A stretch of 48,201 nt of DNA, taken from DATJAJ01 sp035622335 (GTDB lineage Archaea > Thermoproteota > Nitrososphaeria > Nitrososphaerales > Gagatemarchaeaceae). A program made the position numbers and the translations under genes. This document shows, one piece after another, positions 26,401-34,667 of the stretch. Below the pieces are notes generated by a model that ran no database searches, was not told where the DNA came from, and was given only the letters and a program-made list of their open reading frames with translations. Numbering within the stretch: the stretch's first letter is position 1; each line of letters starts with the position of its first letter. The stretch covers positions 1 to 48,201 of the forward strand of contig DASPVO010000071.1 in the NCBI GenBank assembly GCA_035622335.1. The letters run 5' to 3'.

Positions 26401-27670
26401 CGAACTCTTGAGAGCTCTTCGCGATGCTGCCCACTTGCTGGTATGGATAGACGCTCAGTGTGGACCCTTTGTCGGATTGAACCCAGAGAACGGTAGATCC
26501 CGTAACCCTGTAGCCTGAGGGGAGGACGTACTGACTGGTCGCGTTTCCTGATTGATACGCTTCTGTGTAAACGAGGTAGTCATTGGTGCTGTTGCTCGAT
26601 GGACTGGATAGGTCGAGCCAGTAGAAACCAGAAGTGAAGTTGCCGCTGAATGTCAGGGGAACCTGCCAGCTGGTCTCGCTCCCAATCAACGAAGGAGGTA
26701 TAGTCTGCGCGGAGATTGGAGAAGGGGCTTCCGTTCCGTTCACATCACCGTAGAGTGCCCCCACGAGGTCGCCGGGTGACCCGGCCTCCGCACCATAGAA
26801 TCTGATGAGCAGTTGGCCCTCGTAGCTCTTGAGGTAGAATCGCAAGTCAAGCGAGTGGGCGTCGGTGCCATTGCCGTAGACGGCGTTAGAATCTGACTGT
26901 TCTACGCTTCCCGAGTACAGCGAGGGGGTGGGCTCGAGGTCCTTGAGGGACCGCCACAAAAGGTCCGTTCCGAGGCTCCCGTTCGCTCCGGCTGAGAAGT
27001 AGACGGAGTTGACGAAGGAATCAACGGTATAGTTCGAGTATCCCAGCGAAGGTAGCGAGATGCTGGTTTCGCCATCGTAGTACGGGTCTTCGTTCGAAGA
27101 ACCTGTGCTTAGCCCTACCAGTGAAGTATGGCTTCCGTAATAAGAATAGATGGTGGTGAGATCTGACTCGACCATCCTGGTCACGTCGGGGTCAGCCGGA
27201 GAGAAGTAGGGAGCGGCTGTTCCATTCGAATAGTATGTCTGTGCTGATGGGTCGTCCCTTATGGCGCTCAGTGCCCATGGGGAGTCTATAGCGGAGGCGG
27301 TCAGGGGACTTACGTAGAGGAGGTTCTTTATCCCCAGCGCGTCGGAAGCCGACAGCCAGTTGTCCACCCACTGTTCGTACGGTACGTGACCGACTGTGAA
27401 ATTCTGCCAACCGATGTCGAGCAGAACCTCCCTGACGTCGTACTGCAGAAGGTCTCCCTGGATGAGTTTCTCCAAATTAGCGATGGAGGTGTCGTTAGAT
27501 GTAGCGGACTCCAAGGCATCGAGAGTGACTCTGCTTCCAGGTGAGAGGATAGAATACGAGTGATCCGCGAACGAGTCGCCCGTGCGTTGCGATGCCGCCG
27601 CTGCGAACAGCCCAGAGTCCAAGATCAAGGCGAGGGCGAGAAACACGAGGACAGTCCTTACAGTTTTCAA
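23405..27670 (-). CDS. Giant surface protein with a glycoside-hydrolase-like N-terminus
   Basis: A 1421-aa protein: signal peptide 1-27, C-terminal membrane helix at about 1385-1408 and a basic tail (KSHRGSE). Residues about 45-260 look like a TIM-barrel hydrolase: VREVLLDIGWQNF, IKNLLYVSPLTAS, LVGLSTGSSNEDPYYDG, with candidate acid Glu194. Three or more beta-sandwich modules follow, ending GTQYWIVL or GTLYWIVV. Residues about 995-1150 (LVIGGPASFNLTIYLRNA, LGDYNVVVWATNS, LKAYVLGGGTLLLLGSPS) resemble the GATase-like middle domain of GH42-type beta-galactosidases. I infer a membrane-tethered polysaccharide-active enzyme, with moderate confidence. Many Asn-x-Ser/Thr sites are present. The start is TTG at 27670, with GGTGA upstream. 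It follows the ABC-2 permease by 53 nt and may be the last gene of the long minus-strand operon. Confidence 0.88.
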   Translation of the reverse strand: MKTVRTVLVFLALALILDSGLFAAAASQRTGDSFADHSYSILSPGSRVTLDALESATSNDTSIANLEKLIQGDLLQYDVREVLLDIGWQNFTVGHVPYEQWVDNWLSASDALGIKNLLYVSPLTASAIDSPWALSAIRDDPSAQTYYSNGTAAPYFSPADPDVTRMVESDLTTIYSYYGSHTSLVGLSTGSSNEDPYYDGETSISLPSLGYSNYTVDSFVNSVYFSAGANGSLGTDLLWRSLKDLEPTPSLYSGSVEQSDSNAVYGNGTDAHSLDLRFYLKSYEGQLLIRFYGAEAGSPGDLVGALYGDVNGTEAPSPISAQTIPPSLIGSETSWQVPLTFSGNFTSGFYWLDLSSPSSNSTNDYLVYTEAYQSGNATSQYVLPSGYRVTGSTVLWVQSDKGSTLSVYPYQQVGSIAKSSQEFEAEETFDFNTVLLFVSNRPYDPTNATLSVVDSATNRTVASGLLSQESIHGVVGWVPVQLNASVTAAAGAQYEIQLSSAKSWLNSLEGLTVEPTSAGFQGQGSFWLFQLAELYFPQSHLDYETLSPAGTGDLVQGTEVALRFSPQTNETLERVDVLMSNPETSNSTYTQGDLAISLWTSSLNGSRPSTQVSRVTLPADLVPENGWLNASGLSAHVVGGTQYWIVLSTNSTQGFSLARLANPYNSPVLTKTGNGTTWTSPSSPIDLSTIITLSGQTLENAVQAIPQVALDRSSLYAQPFVASGNVEVQGLYLGGLARGQSGSAGELQVSLRPDDGEGAPSGLVLASGAISASNMTVLSNEYVQFNSIARLAAGTLYWIVVEPLSGSFDVYPVVYANSGAPSNGAPVALLSDNSGSSWRNLYNQTGMLSFALGSPVTPLLAINSTSIYSDLSRNFDSNASSIPLDGWNAYIQTSELTTMHNITLWFDNSTGNSWEFYASVNLVGFKSLGYSDIVPLGPAGTTCSSLAAAATESVPLGESPLPSLGQGLFPPLCGPALSQFTDLSGYMYSTGPVFGVSSPVRVLVIGGPASFNLTIYLRNAFNASFLNYPTDPGLSTVKHLGDYNVVVWATNSSVPESDLSELKAYVLGGGTLLLLGSPSLAFSGLVGFDWLSPPSQNQSASSQSVISAFDDFVAHTQFANGLHASSISKNSSLAVGNGILMGLNAVGQGHVYLLHFSSEAYQQVSDSFETVSNAVFYQTEGGGSPFWYAPQSSSPGLVYGIYGLPGRTTLIWFSNPTSGTAKVSLSLNGTYYETTGDWRLFYLSSLQLFGGRGDTVTVNATVAPESWEPIYVASNGGSAVVYYSSVRVQNELSYPSQSLLYLDGVADQSALVVAHTSNQVAKVIVDDANSLGQARSVFALQNATSGWFQDSNSDTLYIKYFATGNDSVRVLYVSPSPVQTSSPPDSIIVLGLITFVAVELVYLSTSYVKSHRGSEVNPSDR

Positions 27671-27723
27671 CAGAGCTTCACCCTATCAAGCCTGAAGCGC
27701 CGACGCTCCCACTAGGCGGTCGC

Positions 27724-28533
27724 TCAGTACCAGCCGAGGGTTCCGTCTCTTTTCGCTCTTCGTAATCCCCACTTGTAGATGAAGACGGAGATCGGGACGA
27801 GGAAGAGAGCATACCCCGCAGTAACCAGAAACGGCAGGGCGATTTGCGGATTAATGATGGATCCGGCCTCCAAGGTTGATAGTCTGACTATGTGAAAGAT
27901 CCACGTCTGGGGCAGTAGCCAGGAGACTGTGGACAGCCCTGGGTAGTAGTTGTTGAGTTCCTGCACGGGATAGGTGAGACCAGACAGCAGCGTGGCGGCC
28001 ATCGCGAGACCCCAGGTTATCGGATCGGTCACCTTGGTCACGATCCTGATTCCGGTGGAGATCATCGCGAGGCAGAAAATTATCACGCTCGAGATGATTA
28101 TCGAGATTAGAAGGGAGACGTAGTTGATGACTAGGTGCGCACCGAAGACGTAGATCCCAAGATAGAGCTGCGGGATGAAGAGCACAACAGATAGAATGTA
28201 GGTCCAGAGAGAAGTACCCAGAACGAAGGTCGGCGTCTTCAGGCCTGTCATGAGTATGGTCTCCAGAGTCCACGGGTTCAACTGCTTTTGAACTCCTGTC
28301 CCAAGCGGCAGTATCAGGTTGGTGACCAGTATGCCCACTATCAAGAAAGACACGTAGTCGGTGTTGTACTGGGGAACGGCTATGTTCCTGTAGTCGGCAT
28401 TCACTCCCCAAGCGGCAACCCCGATTAGCGCGGCGGCGACGGTGGTTATGATCTGGCTTCTGTATGAGGACCAATTGTATATGTCTCTCTTCACCAGGGC
28501 CCAGACCTTCTTCCACTCGATCGGAGACTGCAC
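27724..28533 (-). CDS. ABC-2 type transporter permease
   Basis: A 269-aa inner-membrane protein with six predicted helices: about 25-45, 60-80, 106-128, 133-160, 170-190 and 235-258. It starts QSPIEWKKVWALVKRDIYNWSSYRSQ, the amphipathic N-terminal element usual in ABC-2 permeases that export drugs, lipids or polysaccharides. The start is GTG at 28533: TAGTG lets the ATPase stop and this start share a base, so translation is probably coupled and the two form one exporter. Placed downstream of GT4 genes and upstream of a giant glycoside-hydrolase-like protein, it may export a glycan or glycolipid, but it could equally carry another lipophilic compound. Confidence 0.9.
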   Translation of the reverse strand: MQSPIEWKKVWALVKRDIYNWSSYRSQIITTVAAALIGVAAWGVNADYRNIAVPQYNTDYVSFLIVGILVTNLILPLGTGVQKQLNPWTLETILMTGLKTPTFVLGTSLWTYILSVVLFIPQLYLGIYVFGAHLVINYVSLLISIIISSVIIFCLAMISTGIRIVTKVTDPITWGLAMAATLLSGLTYPVQELNNYYPGLSTVSWLLPQTWIFHIVRLSTLEAGSIINPQIALPFLVTAGYALFLVPISVFIYKWGLRRAKRDGTLGWY

Positions 28534-29582
28534 TAAGACCTCTCCTCCCTCGTCAGCTTGATGAAAGCCTCCTCGAGGCTGGGTTGCGAGGCTTCGATTC
28601 CCACTATCCTGAGCCCCTGAGAGGAGAGTAGCTCGAAGATTTTGTTGTAGTCGACGTCTCTGGTCGCCTCGAGCTCGAGAATCATGGTCTGGGAACCGGG
28701 GACCTTCCTCATCTCCATCTGCATCACCCCTTCGACCCGAGAGATTTCACCGAACTCGTCCACCTGGCGGGCTGTGCCGTTCTCCTGCAGCGCTATGGCC
28801 ATGCTCACCCTCTCAGCGATGGCGCTTCGAATCTCGGAAGGCGTGCCCGTCGCAACGACCCTTCCCTTGTTTAGGACAGCTATGGAATCGCAGACTTCCT
28901 GAGCCTCCGTGAGGTTGTGCGTCGCCCAGAACAGCGTTTTCCCCTTCTCTCTTGCGAGCGTGTTTTTCAGAAACGACCGGAAGTCCGCAGCCGCTCCGGG
29001 GTCGAGGCCAGAGGTGGGCTCGTCGAAGAGCAGGACAGAAGCGTCGGTTAGAAGGGCTCTGCTGACGAGCAGCTTTCTGGTCATTCCGGTAGAGTACTTC
29101 TGGAACATCTCGTCTGCCGCGAACTTGAGCTGGCAGAAATCGATGAGCTCGTCGATCCGCTTGTCGGCAATCTCGCGCGGAATCCCATACAGCGTCGCGT
29201 AGAATTGGAGGTTCTGCCTTCCCGTGAGGCGTCTTTCGAATCCCCAGCTCTCTGCGAGCACGGCTTGTAGATTCTTGAGCGTCGTCCTCGGGTGCTTGAC
29301 CACATCGGTCCCGTACACGAGAGCTTGCCCGGAGTCGGGAAGCACGAGCGTCGAGAGTATCTTGATGAGGGTCGTCTTGCCAGCGCCGTTCGGCCCAAGG
29401 AGCCCGAAGATTTCTCCGGGGGCTATCGCAAAGTTGATCTTGTCGAGAGCGGTCATCATATTCTCCCTTCTTCCCCGGAGCACGGAGACGAACTTCCATA
29501 CCTCCGCGGAGCTTCGTATGCTGCGTGCGCTCGCGTTGTACCGTTTCGTTATGTCTATCACCTGCAGCGCTGGAACTTCCAC
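28533..29582 (-). CDS. ABC transporter ATP-binding protein (ABC-2 exporter)
   Basis: A 349-aa ATPase: Walker A GPNGAGKTT, Q-loop near AVLAESWGFERRL, signature YSTGMTRKLLVSRALL (STGM instead of LSGGQ, as in many DrrA/NatA-type proteins), Walker B VLLFDEPTSGLDP and H-loop ATHNL. The N-terminal 50 residues contain a spacer (SAEVWKFVSVLRGRRENMM) between the first strand and ALDKINFAI. The C-terminal regulatory region ends PSLEEAFIKLTREE, as in the DrrA group; there is no Wzt-like carbohydrate-binding domain. I chose GTG 29582 over ATG 29627 because GGAGGTGAT, fully complementary to the archaeal 16S end, sits ideally before it. The permease gene follows with a one-base overlap. Confidence 0.93.
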   Translation of the reverse strand: MEVPALQVIDITKRYNASARSIRSSAEVWKFVSVLRGRRENMMTALDKINFAIAPGEIFGLLGPNGAGKTTLIKILSTLVLPDSGQALVYGTDVVKHPRTTLKNLQAVLAESWGFERRLTGRQNLQFYATLYGIPREIADKRIDELIDFCQLKFAADEMFQKYSTGMTRKLLVSRALLTDASVLLFDEPTSGLDPGAAADFRSFLKNTLAREKGKTLFWATHNLTEAQEVCDSIAVLNKGRVVATGTPSEIRSAIAERVSMAIALQENGTARQVDEFGEISRVEGVMQMEMRKVPGSQTMILELEATRDVDYNKIFELLSSQGLRIVGIEASQPSLEEAFIKLTREERS

Positions 29583-29585
29583 TCT

Positions 29586-29594
29586 ATCACCTCC
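29586..29594 (-). promoter_or_regulatory. Ribosome-binding site fixing the ABC ATPase start
   Basis: GGAGGTGAT on the minus strand is followed by AGA and GTG 29582. The GGAGG core is 7 nt from the start codon. This is the strongest Shine-Dalgarno match I saw in the window and shows that part of the gene set uses leadered initiation. Confidence 0.8.
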
Positions 29595-29646
29595 CAGAAA
29601 CTCTGGAGAGTTTGCAAGACGCAGCATGGTCTTTCAACTTTTCCGT

Positions 29647-30876
29647 CTAACCCAAGACTTCCTCGTAGATTGAGTCGATTCTCTTCACTACTGCGCCCCA
29701 AGTGAAGTCTCGAGTAGCCCTTGCCCTTCCCATCTGGCCCATCTTCCTAGCCAGGCCTTCATCCTGAAGGAGCCTCACGATGGCGGCCGCTAGGCCCTCC
29801 GGGTCGGCATACGGAACAAGGAAACCATTCACCCCGTCCTCGGTGGAGTCCCGAGTCCCACCAAGCTTCGTCGTCACGACAGGCTTGCCGCAGGCCATCG
29901 CCTCGATCAGAACCTTCGGGAAAGCCTCGTAAAACGAAGGAAGGACGAAGACGTCGCAAGCTGAATAGTAATCCGGAAGCTTTGTGTTGGGAACCCTGTC
30001 GACAAGGACAACCTTGCCCTTCAAGTTGTGCTGTTCTATGAGCAGGTTCAGGTACTCCCAGTATTCGTCCTTTGGAAGCCAAGGTGGAACTCCCCCGACG
30101 CACATGAGAACTGCGTCTTGAACTTGAGCTGTTATCAGATTCATCGCGCTCAGCAGGAACGGAAGCCCTTTCCTGAGGCCGAAGTGACCAACGTAAAGGA
30201 CCACTTTCTTGCCCTCGACTTTCGACCGCTCTGGGAACTCGGGATTATCGACGGGCTTGAAGACGCTGGTGTTAACTCCGTTGTAGACCACCCTGATTCG
30301 TTCATCTTTTACCCCGTACCTCAGGGTCAGGTCGGACCTGACAGAGGAGCTGACAGCAGCAATCCTGTTCGCCCGCGACCATAGAGCTCTCTCCCTCAGG
30401 AACGAGGTCGTCACCCTCCAGGGAGAGTAGCCAAGGACCTGTTTTCCGAGTATCAAGACCGAAGGAGTTACGGCTGAGTAGGTGGTCCCATGCACATGTG
30501 AGACGACAGGCGCCCGGACCAGGTTCTTCGTCACAGAGAGGAAGACTCCCGATGTCGAGTGCGTGTGGAGCACCGTGCGCGAATGGCCGTCCGCAAGTTC
30601 TCTAATCACTTTCATCGCACTGATGGTGTAGGGGGTCGAGACCCGATGAATATTGACTCCAGCAGCCTCCTCCTCACCCGGCTGTCCTGGGTGTCTTCTT
30701 GCTATCACATGGACGTTATAGCCATGGAGCGCCTGAGCCTCCGACAGATTTGTGTACACTGGCTGTAATCCGTAGGTCGCCCTTCCGCCGATGGGGTAGT
30801 CTTCGACCAGCCTCACGACGCGTGTTCGGGATCCGTCGCCGCTCACGGATTCATCAGAGGGAGTGTTCGAAGTCAA
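29647..30876 (-). CDS. GT4 family glycosyltransferase
   Basis: A 409-aa GT-B enzyme. A 20-residue polar lead is followed by RVVRLVEDYPIGGRATYGLQPVYTNLSEAQALHGYNVHVIARR, then TVLHTHSTSGVFLSVTK and APVVSHVHGTTYS in the N-terminal domain. The C-terminal domain has IRVVYNGVNTSVF, VVLYVGHFGLRKGLPFLLSAM, and SFYEAFPKVLIEAMACGKPVVTT with EX7E, then GTRDSTEDGVNGFLV. The start is TTG at 30876, forming TTGA with the stop of the upstream GT4; the open frame continues to 30948, but that would overlap the other gene by 76 nt. 64 nt separate it from the ABC ATPase start. Probably one of a pair of consecutive transferases building an exported glycan. Confidence 0.92.
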   Translation of the reverse strand: MTSNTPSDESVSGDGSRTRVVRLVEDYPIGGRATYGLQPVYTNLSEAQALHGYNVHVIARRHPGQPGEEEAAGVNIHRVSTPYTISAMKVIRELADGHSRTVLHTHSTSGVFLSVTKNLVRAPVVSHVHGTTYSAVTPSVLILGKQVLGYSPWRVTTSFLRERALWSRANRIAAVSSSVRSDLTLRYGVKDERIRVVYNGVNTSVFKPVDNPEFPERSKVEGKKVVLYVGHFGLRKGLPFLLSAMNLITAQVQDAVLMCVGGVPPWLPKDEYWEYLNLLIEQHNLKGKVVLVDRVPNTKLPDYYSACDVFVLPSFYEAFPKVLIEAMACGKPVVTTKLGGTRDSTEDGVNGFLVPYADPEGLAAAIVRLLQDEGLARKMGQMGRARATRDFTWGAVVKRIDSIYEEVLG

Positions 30877-32102
30877 TTCTCTCTTTGGGCTGACACTGTT
30901 GTTGCCTCCAGGAGTATCTTCGAAATGCGCGCAGCTACGCTGCTCCATGAATACGACGCGACAACTTCCTCCCTTGCCATCCTTCCAACTCGTTCCGCTT
31001 CGACCGGATTATCGAGGACCTTTTGGATTGCCGCACTTAGTTGGTCAGGCGCTCCCGGTGGCACAAGGTACCCGGTAACCCCGTCTCGAATGGCGTCTGA
31101 AATTGGACGAATGTCGGTGGTGATCGAAGGCTTGCCGACTGACATATACTCGAAGACCTTCAGTGGCGATCCAAGACCGTACCTTCGGACTTGCTCAGTG
31201 GATCGGATCGCGTCAGGGTTGTATGGAGCCACAAGCACGTCCGCCGCGTTCATGTAGCTTGGAACCTCGCGATAGTTAACGGGTCCTGTGAAGATGAAAG
31301 AGCGGGCGATGCCCATCGAGGAGACCTTGGTTTGCGTCTCACTGTAGTAGGGCCCGACCATCAGGAATTTGGCCCCGGGGTACCTTCTCAATACCTGCAC
31401 AGCTGCGGCTATCAGGTCGTCCATTCCCTGCCACTCCTGGAACGTACCCACGAATCCGATGACCGGCCCGTCACCAACGGAATACAGGGATCTGATTTCT
31501 CGGCCAGCGTTCGCGTCTGGCTTGAACAGCTCGCTGTCTACAGCGCCCGTGACAAGTTCGACCTTTTCGACATTCGCCGTGCCTTCGAACATCCGGCTGG
31601 AATATGCAACTATCTTGCGCGACCGGGCCAGCTGGAGACTCGTCACCCTGTTGCCTATGACCTCGAGCACATACGGACGCCCCGTCATTATGCTCGCGAT
31701 GGCGCCCGCGCCAAACGATGTCTCCCTCTCGAAGATGACGTCGATAGAGTTCTCTTTCACGAGCCGTGCGACCTCTGTCGCGATGAAGAGTGGAAACAGT
31801 GTCTGCAGGTACAGCTCATATGACTTCCACGCGAAGAGCGGGGTCCCACCCCGGTAGGAGCCCTGTGACTTGGCGTCGGCGAAGCCCGCCCGGTGAGGGG
31901 AGAAGAGTATTCCCCGCTGGTATCGATGGATCACCATGCCGTCCAGACTCTCCGTCTTTGGCTGCGAGATGTCCAGTCGGCGGGCCACGAGGTGCACTTC
32001 GTGCCCCATCTTGCTTAGATTCTTCGCGACCTCGTACACGTGTGTCGAAGAGCCCCTGTAGAAAGGGACTGCAACGTCTGCCGCGACATAGCAGACTCTC
32101 AG
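30873..32102 (-). CDS. GT4 family glycosyltransferase with apparent CTG start
   Basis: A 409-aa GT-B enzyme. From the first standard start, GTG at 32039, the protein would begin VYEVAKNLSKMG and lack the first strand and Gly-containing loop of the fold. The frame continues upstream 21 codons, reading LRVCYVAADVAVPFYRGSSTH, which is exactly the missing GT4 N-terminus, to a CTG at 32102; a TGA lies two codons earlier. No ATG, GTG or TTG occurs in between, so CTG 32102 is the likely start. The C-terminal half has VIGFVGTFQEWQGMDDLIAA, AKFLMVGPYYSET and SPLKVFEYMSVGKPSITT. It lies 49 nt after the small membrane protein and overlaps the next GT4 by TTGA. Confidence 0.9.
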   Translation of the reverse strand: MRVCYVAADVAVPFYRGSSTHVYEVAKNLSKMGHEVHLVARRLDISQPKTESLDGMVIHRYQRGILFSPHRAGFADAKSQGSYRGGTPLFAWKSYELYLQTLFPLFIATEVARLVKENSIDVIFERETSFGAGAIASIMTGRPYVLEVIGNRVTSLQLARSRKIVAYSSRMFEGTANVEKVELVTGAVDSELFKPDANAGREIRSLYSVGDGPVIGFVGTFQEWQGMDDLIAAAVQVLRRYPGAKFLMVGPYYSETQTKVSSMGIARSFIFTGPVNYREVPSYMNAADVLVAPYNPDAIRSTEQVRRYGLGSPLKVFEYMSVGKPSITTDIRPISDAIRDGVTGYLVPPGAPDQLSAAIQKVLDNPVEAERVGRMAREEVVASYSWSSVAARISKILLEATTVSAQREN

Positions 32103-32151
32103 TGTTCAGCCAGCTCCACTTGCTGTCAGGCAAGATCTCGCGGCAGCCGAG

Positions 32152-32493
32152 CTATCTTCCGTGAAGGTAGTCGTATACAAGAAGCAACAAGGTCAGGATT
32201 GGGACCACGATACTCGTGGGCACCGAGTAGTAGGATGGGAATGTCCGCTTGAGAGAATAGACCGAAGCCAGGAGGGCTACGCTCCAGGCAAATGAGCTAA
32301 GGGCATAGTCCGAGATTGAGCCTTCCTTGCGAAACAGTAGGGCGATGCAGTAGCCGGGCACGATGAGGTAGTAAGGTACGACCAACGCTGCTGAGACGTT
32401 TCCTCCTCCCGGCGCTGCGGTCGCGATCACAAGCAGAGAGTAGAAGAATATCCCAGCTGTCTTTAGTTGCCGTATGAGCTGTGGCGAGTTCAC
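32152..32493 (-). CDS. Small membrane protein, DUF1616-like
   Basis: A 113-aa protein with about four hydrophobic segments (12-30, 33-52, 62-82, 90-108). The segment VVPYYLIVPGYCIALLFRKEGSISDYALSS resembles the PGY...LFP...R...S region of archaeal DUF1616 membrane proteins, often found in surface-polysaccharide loci; only this short part matches, by pattern memory. The start is GTG at 32493, overlapping the upstream 725-aa gene's stop as GTGA, so translation is coupled. It forms the end of a four-gene run of uncharacterised membrane proteins (32152-37081). Confidence 0.75.
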   Translation of the reverse strand: MNSPQLIRQLKTAGIFFYSLLVIATAAPGGGNVSAALVVPYYLIVPGYCIALLFRKEGSISDYALSSFAWSVALLASVYSLKRTFPSYYSVPTSIVVPILTLLLLVYDYLHGR

Positions 32494-34667
32494 GTCTTCC
32501 AGCTCCCTCGGGCGTACTTCTCCAAGAGAGCGAGTGCGAGAAGAAGCGCGGCGAATGCGAAGCCCGCGATGATGCCCGGTACTATGGCGATGACGGTCTT
32601 GTCGGGCGTCATCTCTCCGACTCTTATGCCTCCCTGCCCCATGATGCCCCCGATGAGGAGCAGTGCCAGGATGGACGTGGTGCGACCCATCTTCTTCAGG
32701 TATGCTAGTGGGACCAGACCCGAGAAGTAGAAGATCTTGCCGGCAGAGAGCAGATACTGGGGGCTCACGCCTCCTCCGAAGAAGTCGCCTATACCGTAGA
32801 GAAACGACTTCAGCGAGGCGGTGTTCGCGGACGCGATCCCGAAGGAGAAACGGGCCCCCGTGGTGGGACCGACCCAGTTCATGAGCCCCTGGAAGACGTA
32901 CTCCCCCAACGAGAGGGGATTGAGAAGAAGGATCACTATCGCGCCGGTGACCAGCGATGCGTCAGTCACCTTGATCTTCACGCCCCCGTCGACCACGGTC
33001 GCGCCCACCACTACACCTAGGAAGCCCGAGATCAGCCTAGGTGTGCTCCCGCCGCCGAATCCGAGTAGTCCCACCGCGGTTATGTCCTTGGCGCCCGTGA
33101 TCACAGCATGAAGCGACAGCGGGACGGCGAGGAGCGTGCTGGTGACTACGTAGATGACTTCGCTGAAGACAAACACTAGAATGCCCGAGGTGACCACGGT
33201 TACCAAGTGGGAGACATCGCTCTTGGCGAACGCCTCAGAGGTGAGTGACCCGAGGTACGCGAATCCAAGGAAGATCAAGACGAAGGACAGGACTCCCTCT
33301 GCTGCGAGCAGCCCCTCGAAGCCTGTCGAACTTATCTTCAGACCGAGCTCGTTGGTGCGCTTCGCCGAGGTCGAGCCCAGGAGGCTCGCTAGCTGGCTCC
33401 TCTCTCCGGTCGTCAGGTTGCCAGCGTCGGCTACGTGCAGCACTTTCGACGACCCGTAGAGATCAACAATCTGATTGACGAACGTCATGTTAGCCGAATT
33501 GTCGTAAACGATCGCAGGCACGTTGCCGAGGTTTGGCAGAACGTAGTCACTTACCGCGGGGAGTATCGTTCCGGGATAACCGGACACCACCACCAAGTTG
33601 AACTCTCCCACGCTGGACATCACTCCGAAGTCGCTGTAATCCTGCGCGGGTGTGATTACCACGACCCTTCCAACGACGGTAGACAGGCTCTTCGAAATCG
33701 AGGAGGCATCCTGCGGGTCTGCTATTACGTATGCTTTGAACCTCGGATCAGGTCCCGCCAGGGCCGCCACCGAGACCATCAGAAGCGAGCAGATGACGAA
33801 GAGGATTAGCAGCTTTCTCGGCTGGAAGATGCTCCGGACGCCCTCTCTAGAGATTGGCGCGAACCTTCTGACGGGCTTGGACAGCGATGAAAGACGCGAT
33901 TGAAGGCCGTTCCTAAGCTGACTCGTCAGCGACCGCCCCTTGCTCGATAGGCTTACGGCTGCGACCACAATGATGACCAAGACGGCGGTGGTTACAGCTA
34001 TGCTGAGCGGGAGAAACAGAGTCGACTGCATGACGAGAACGCTCCCGACGAAGCCGCTGATGTCGTACTGGACGGTGACGCTGGTCTGGTTTGATGGGCT
34101 CAGCTGCGCGGGAACTGGAACCTGGGCTGTCCCAGAGTAGGCCTGGGCGATTTCGGTGCTCCTAGGGAGAACAAGCACGGCGTTCGTTGAATTGACGAAG
34201 AGGCCCGTGCCAACCGTTATCGTAGGCGTGATGCTGACATACCTCCAGAGGAAGCTGCTTCCTGACTGTGTACCCTGCATGGTGACAGTGAAGCTGGAAG
34301 CGTTGACGGGAATCACGAAGTCGATGAAGACCCCGAAAGTCCCCGTTGGAAGGGCGTACGGTAGGCTCTCTGATGAGCCGTTCACGAAGTTAGCCGTTAT
34401 CGAGAGTGTAGTTGGGATGAATGACGGTGACAGTGTCACAGGGTCTGATTGGTTGAAGCCCAGAGGCGTGGCGGAAGTGATCACCACGCTCACTTGACTG
34501 TACCCGTAGCCGTAGACGTCATACGGCGGGGAGATCTGCATCTTGACGTCGACGTTGACCCCGACGGGCACCGGAGACTGTGCCCTCGCCGTCGGACCCG
34601 GGAGAGCGGTCAGCATCGCGGCCACAAGGCACGCTATGAAGATGACCGAAGCCGGTCTGGCTCTCAA
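32490..34667 (-). CDS. Large multi-domain membrane protein of unknown function
   Basis: A 725-aa protein. Signal peptide 1-29 (ends PTARAQ). A beta-rich ectodomain spans 30-210 with several Asn-x-Ser/Thr sites. A membrane helix at about 212-240 leads into a strongly basic cytoplasmic stretch (RSLTSQLRNGLQSRL...KPVRRFAP, 244-283), another helix at about 285-304, and an alpha/beta outside domain at about 308-450 (KAYVIADPQDAS, VVVITPAQDYSDFG, FNLVVVSGYPGTI, VPAIVYDNSA), which looks like a Rossmann or GATase-type fold. At least six helices follow (455-718), the loops rich in Gly (LLGFGGGST). I recognise no family. The start is TTG at 34667, immediately after the upstream stop (TAGTTG). Tight packing with its neighbours suggests one membrane complex. 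Confidence 0.85.
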   Translation of the reverse strand: MRARPASVIFIACLVAAMLTALPGPTARAQSPVPVGVNVDVKMQISPPYDVYGYGYSQVSVVITSATPLGFNQSDPVTLSPSFIPTTLSITANFVNGSSESLPYALPTGTFGVFIDFVIPVNASSFTVTMQGTQSGSSFLWRYVSITPTITVGTGLFVNSTNAVLVLPRSTEIAQAYSGTAQVPVPAQLSPSNQTSVTVQYDISGFVGSVLVMQSTLFLPLSIAVTTAVLVIIVVAAVSLSSKGRSLTSQLRNGLQSRLSSLSKPVRRFAPISREGVRSIFQPRKLLILFVICSLLMVSVAALAGPDPRFKAYVIADPQDASSISKSLSTVVGRVVVITPAQDYSDFGVMSSVGEFNLVVVSGYPGTILPAVSDYVLPNLGNVPAIVYDNSANMTFVNQIVDLYGSSKVLHVADAGNLTTGERSQLASLLGSTSAKRTNELGLKISSTGFEGLLAAEGVLSFVLIFLGFAYLGSLTSEAFAKSDVSHLVTVVTSGILVFVFSEVIYVVTSTLLAVPLSLHAVITGAKDITAVGLLGFGGGSTPRLISGFLGVVVGATVVDGGVKIKVTDASLVTGAIVILLLNPLSLGEYVFQGLMNWVGPTTGARFSFGIASANTASLKSFLYGIGDFFGGGVSPQYLLSAGKIFYFSGLVPLAYLKKMGRTTSILALLLIGGIMGQGGIRVGEMTPDKTVIAIVPGIIAGFAFAALLLALALLEKYARGSWKT

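Noticed and set aside
28533..29582. Wzt-type polysaccharide ABC ATPase
   Set aside because: It lacks the C-terminal carbohydrate-binding domain and has the DrrA/NatA-type signature and end, so the cargo cannot be called O-antigen-like from sequence.
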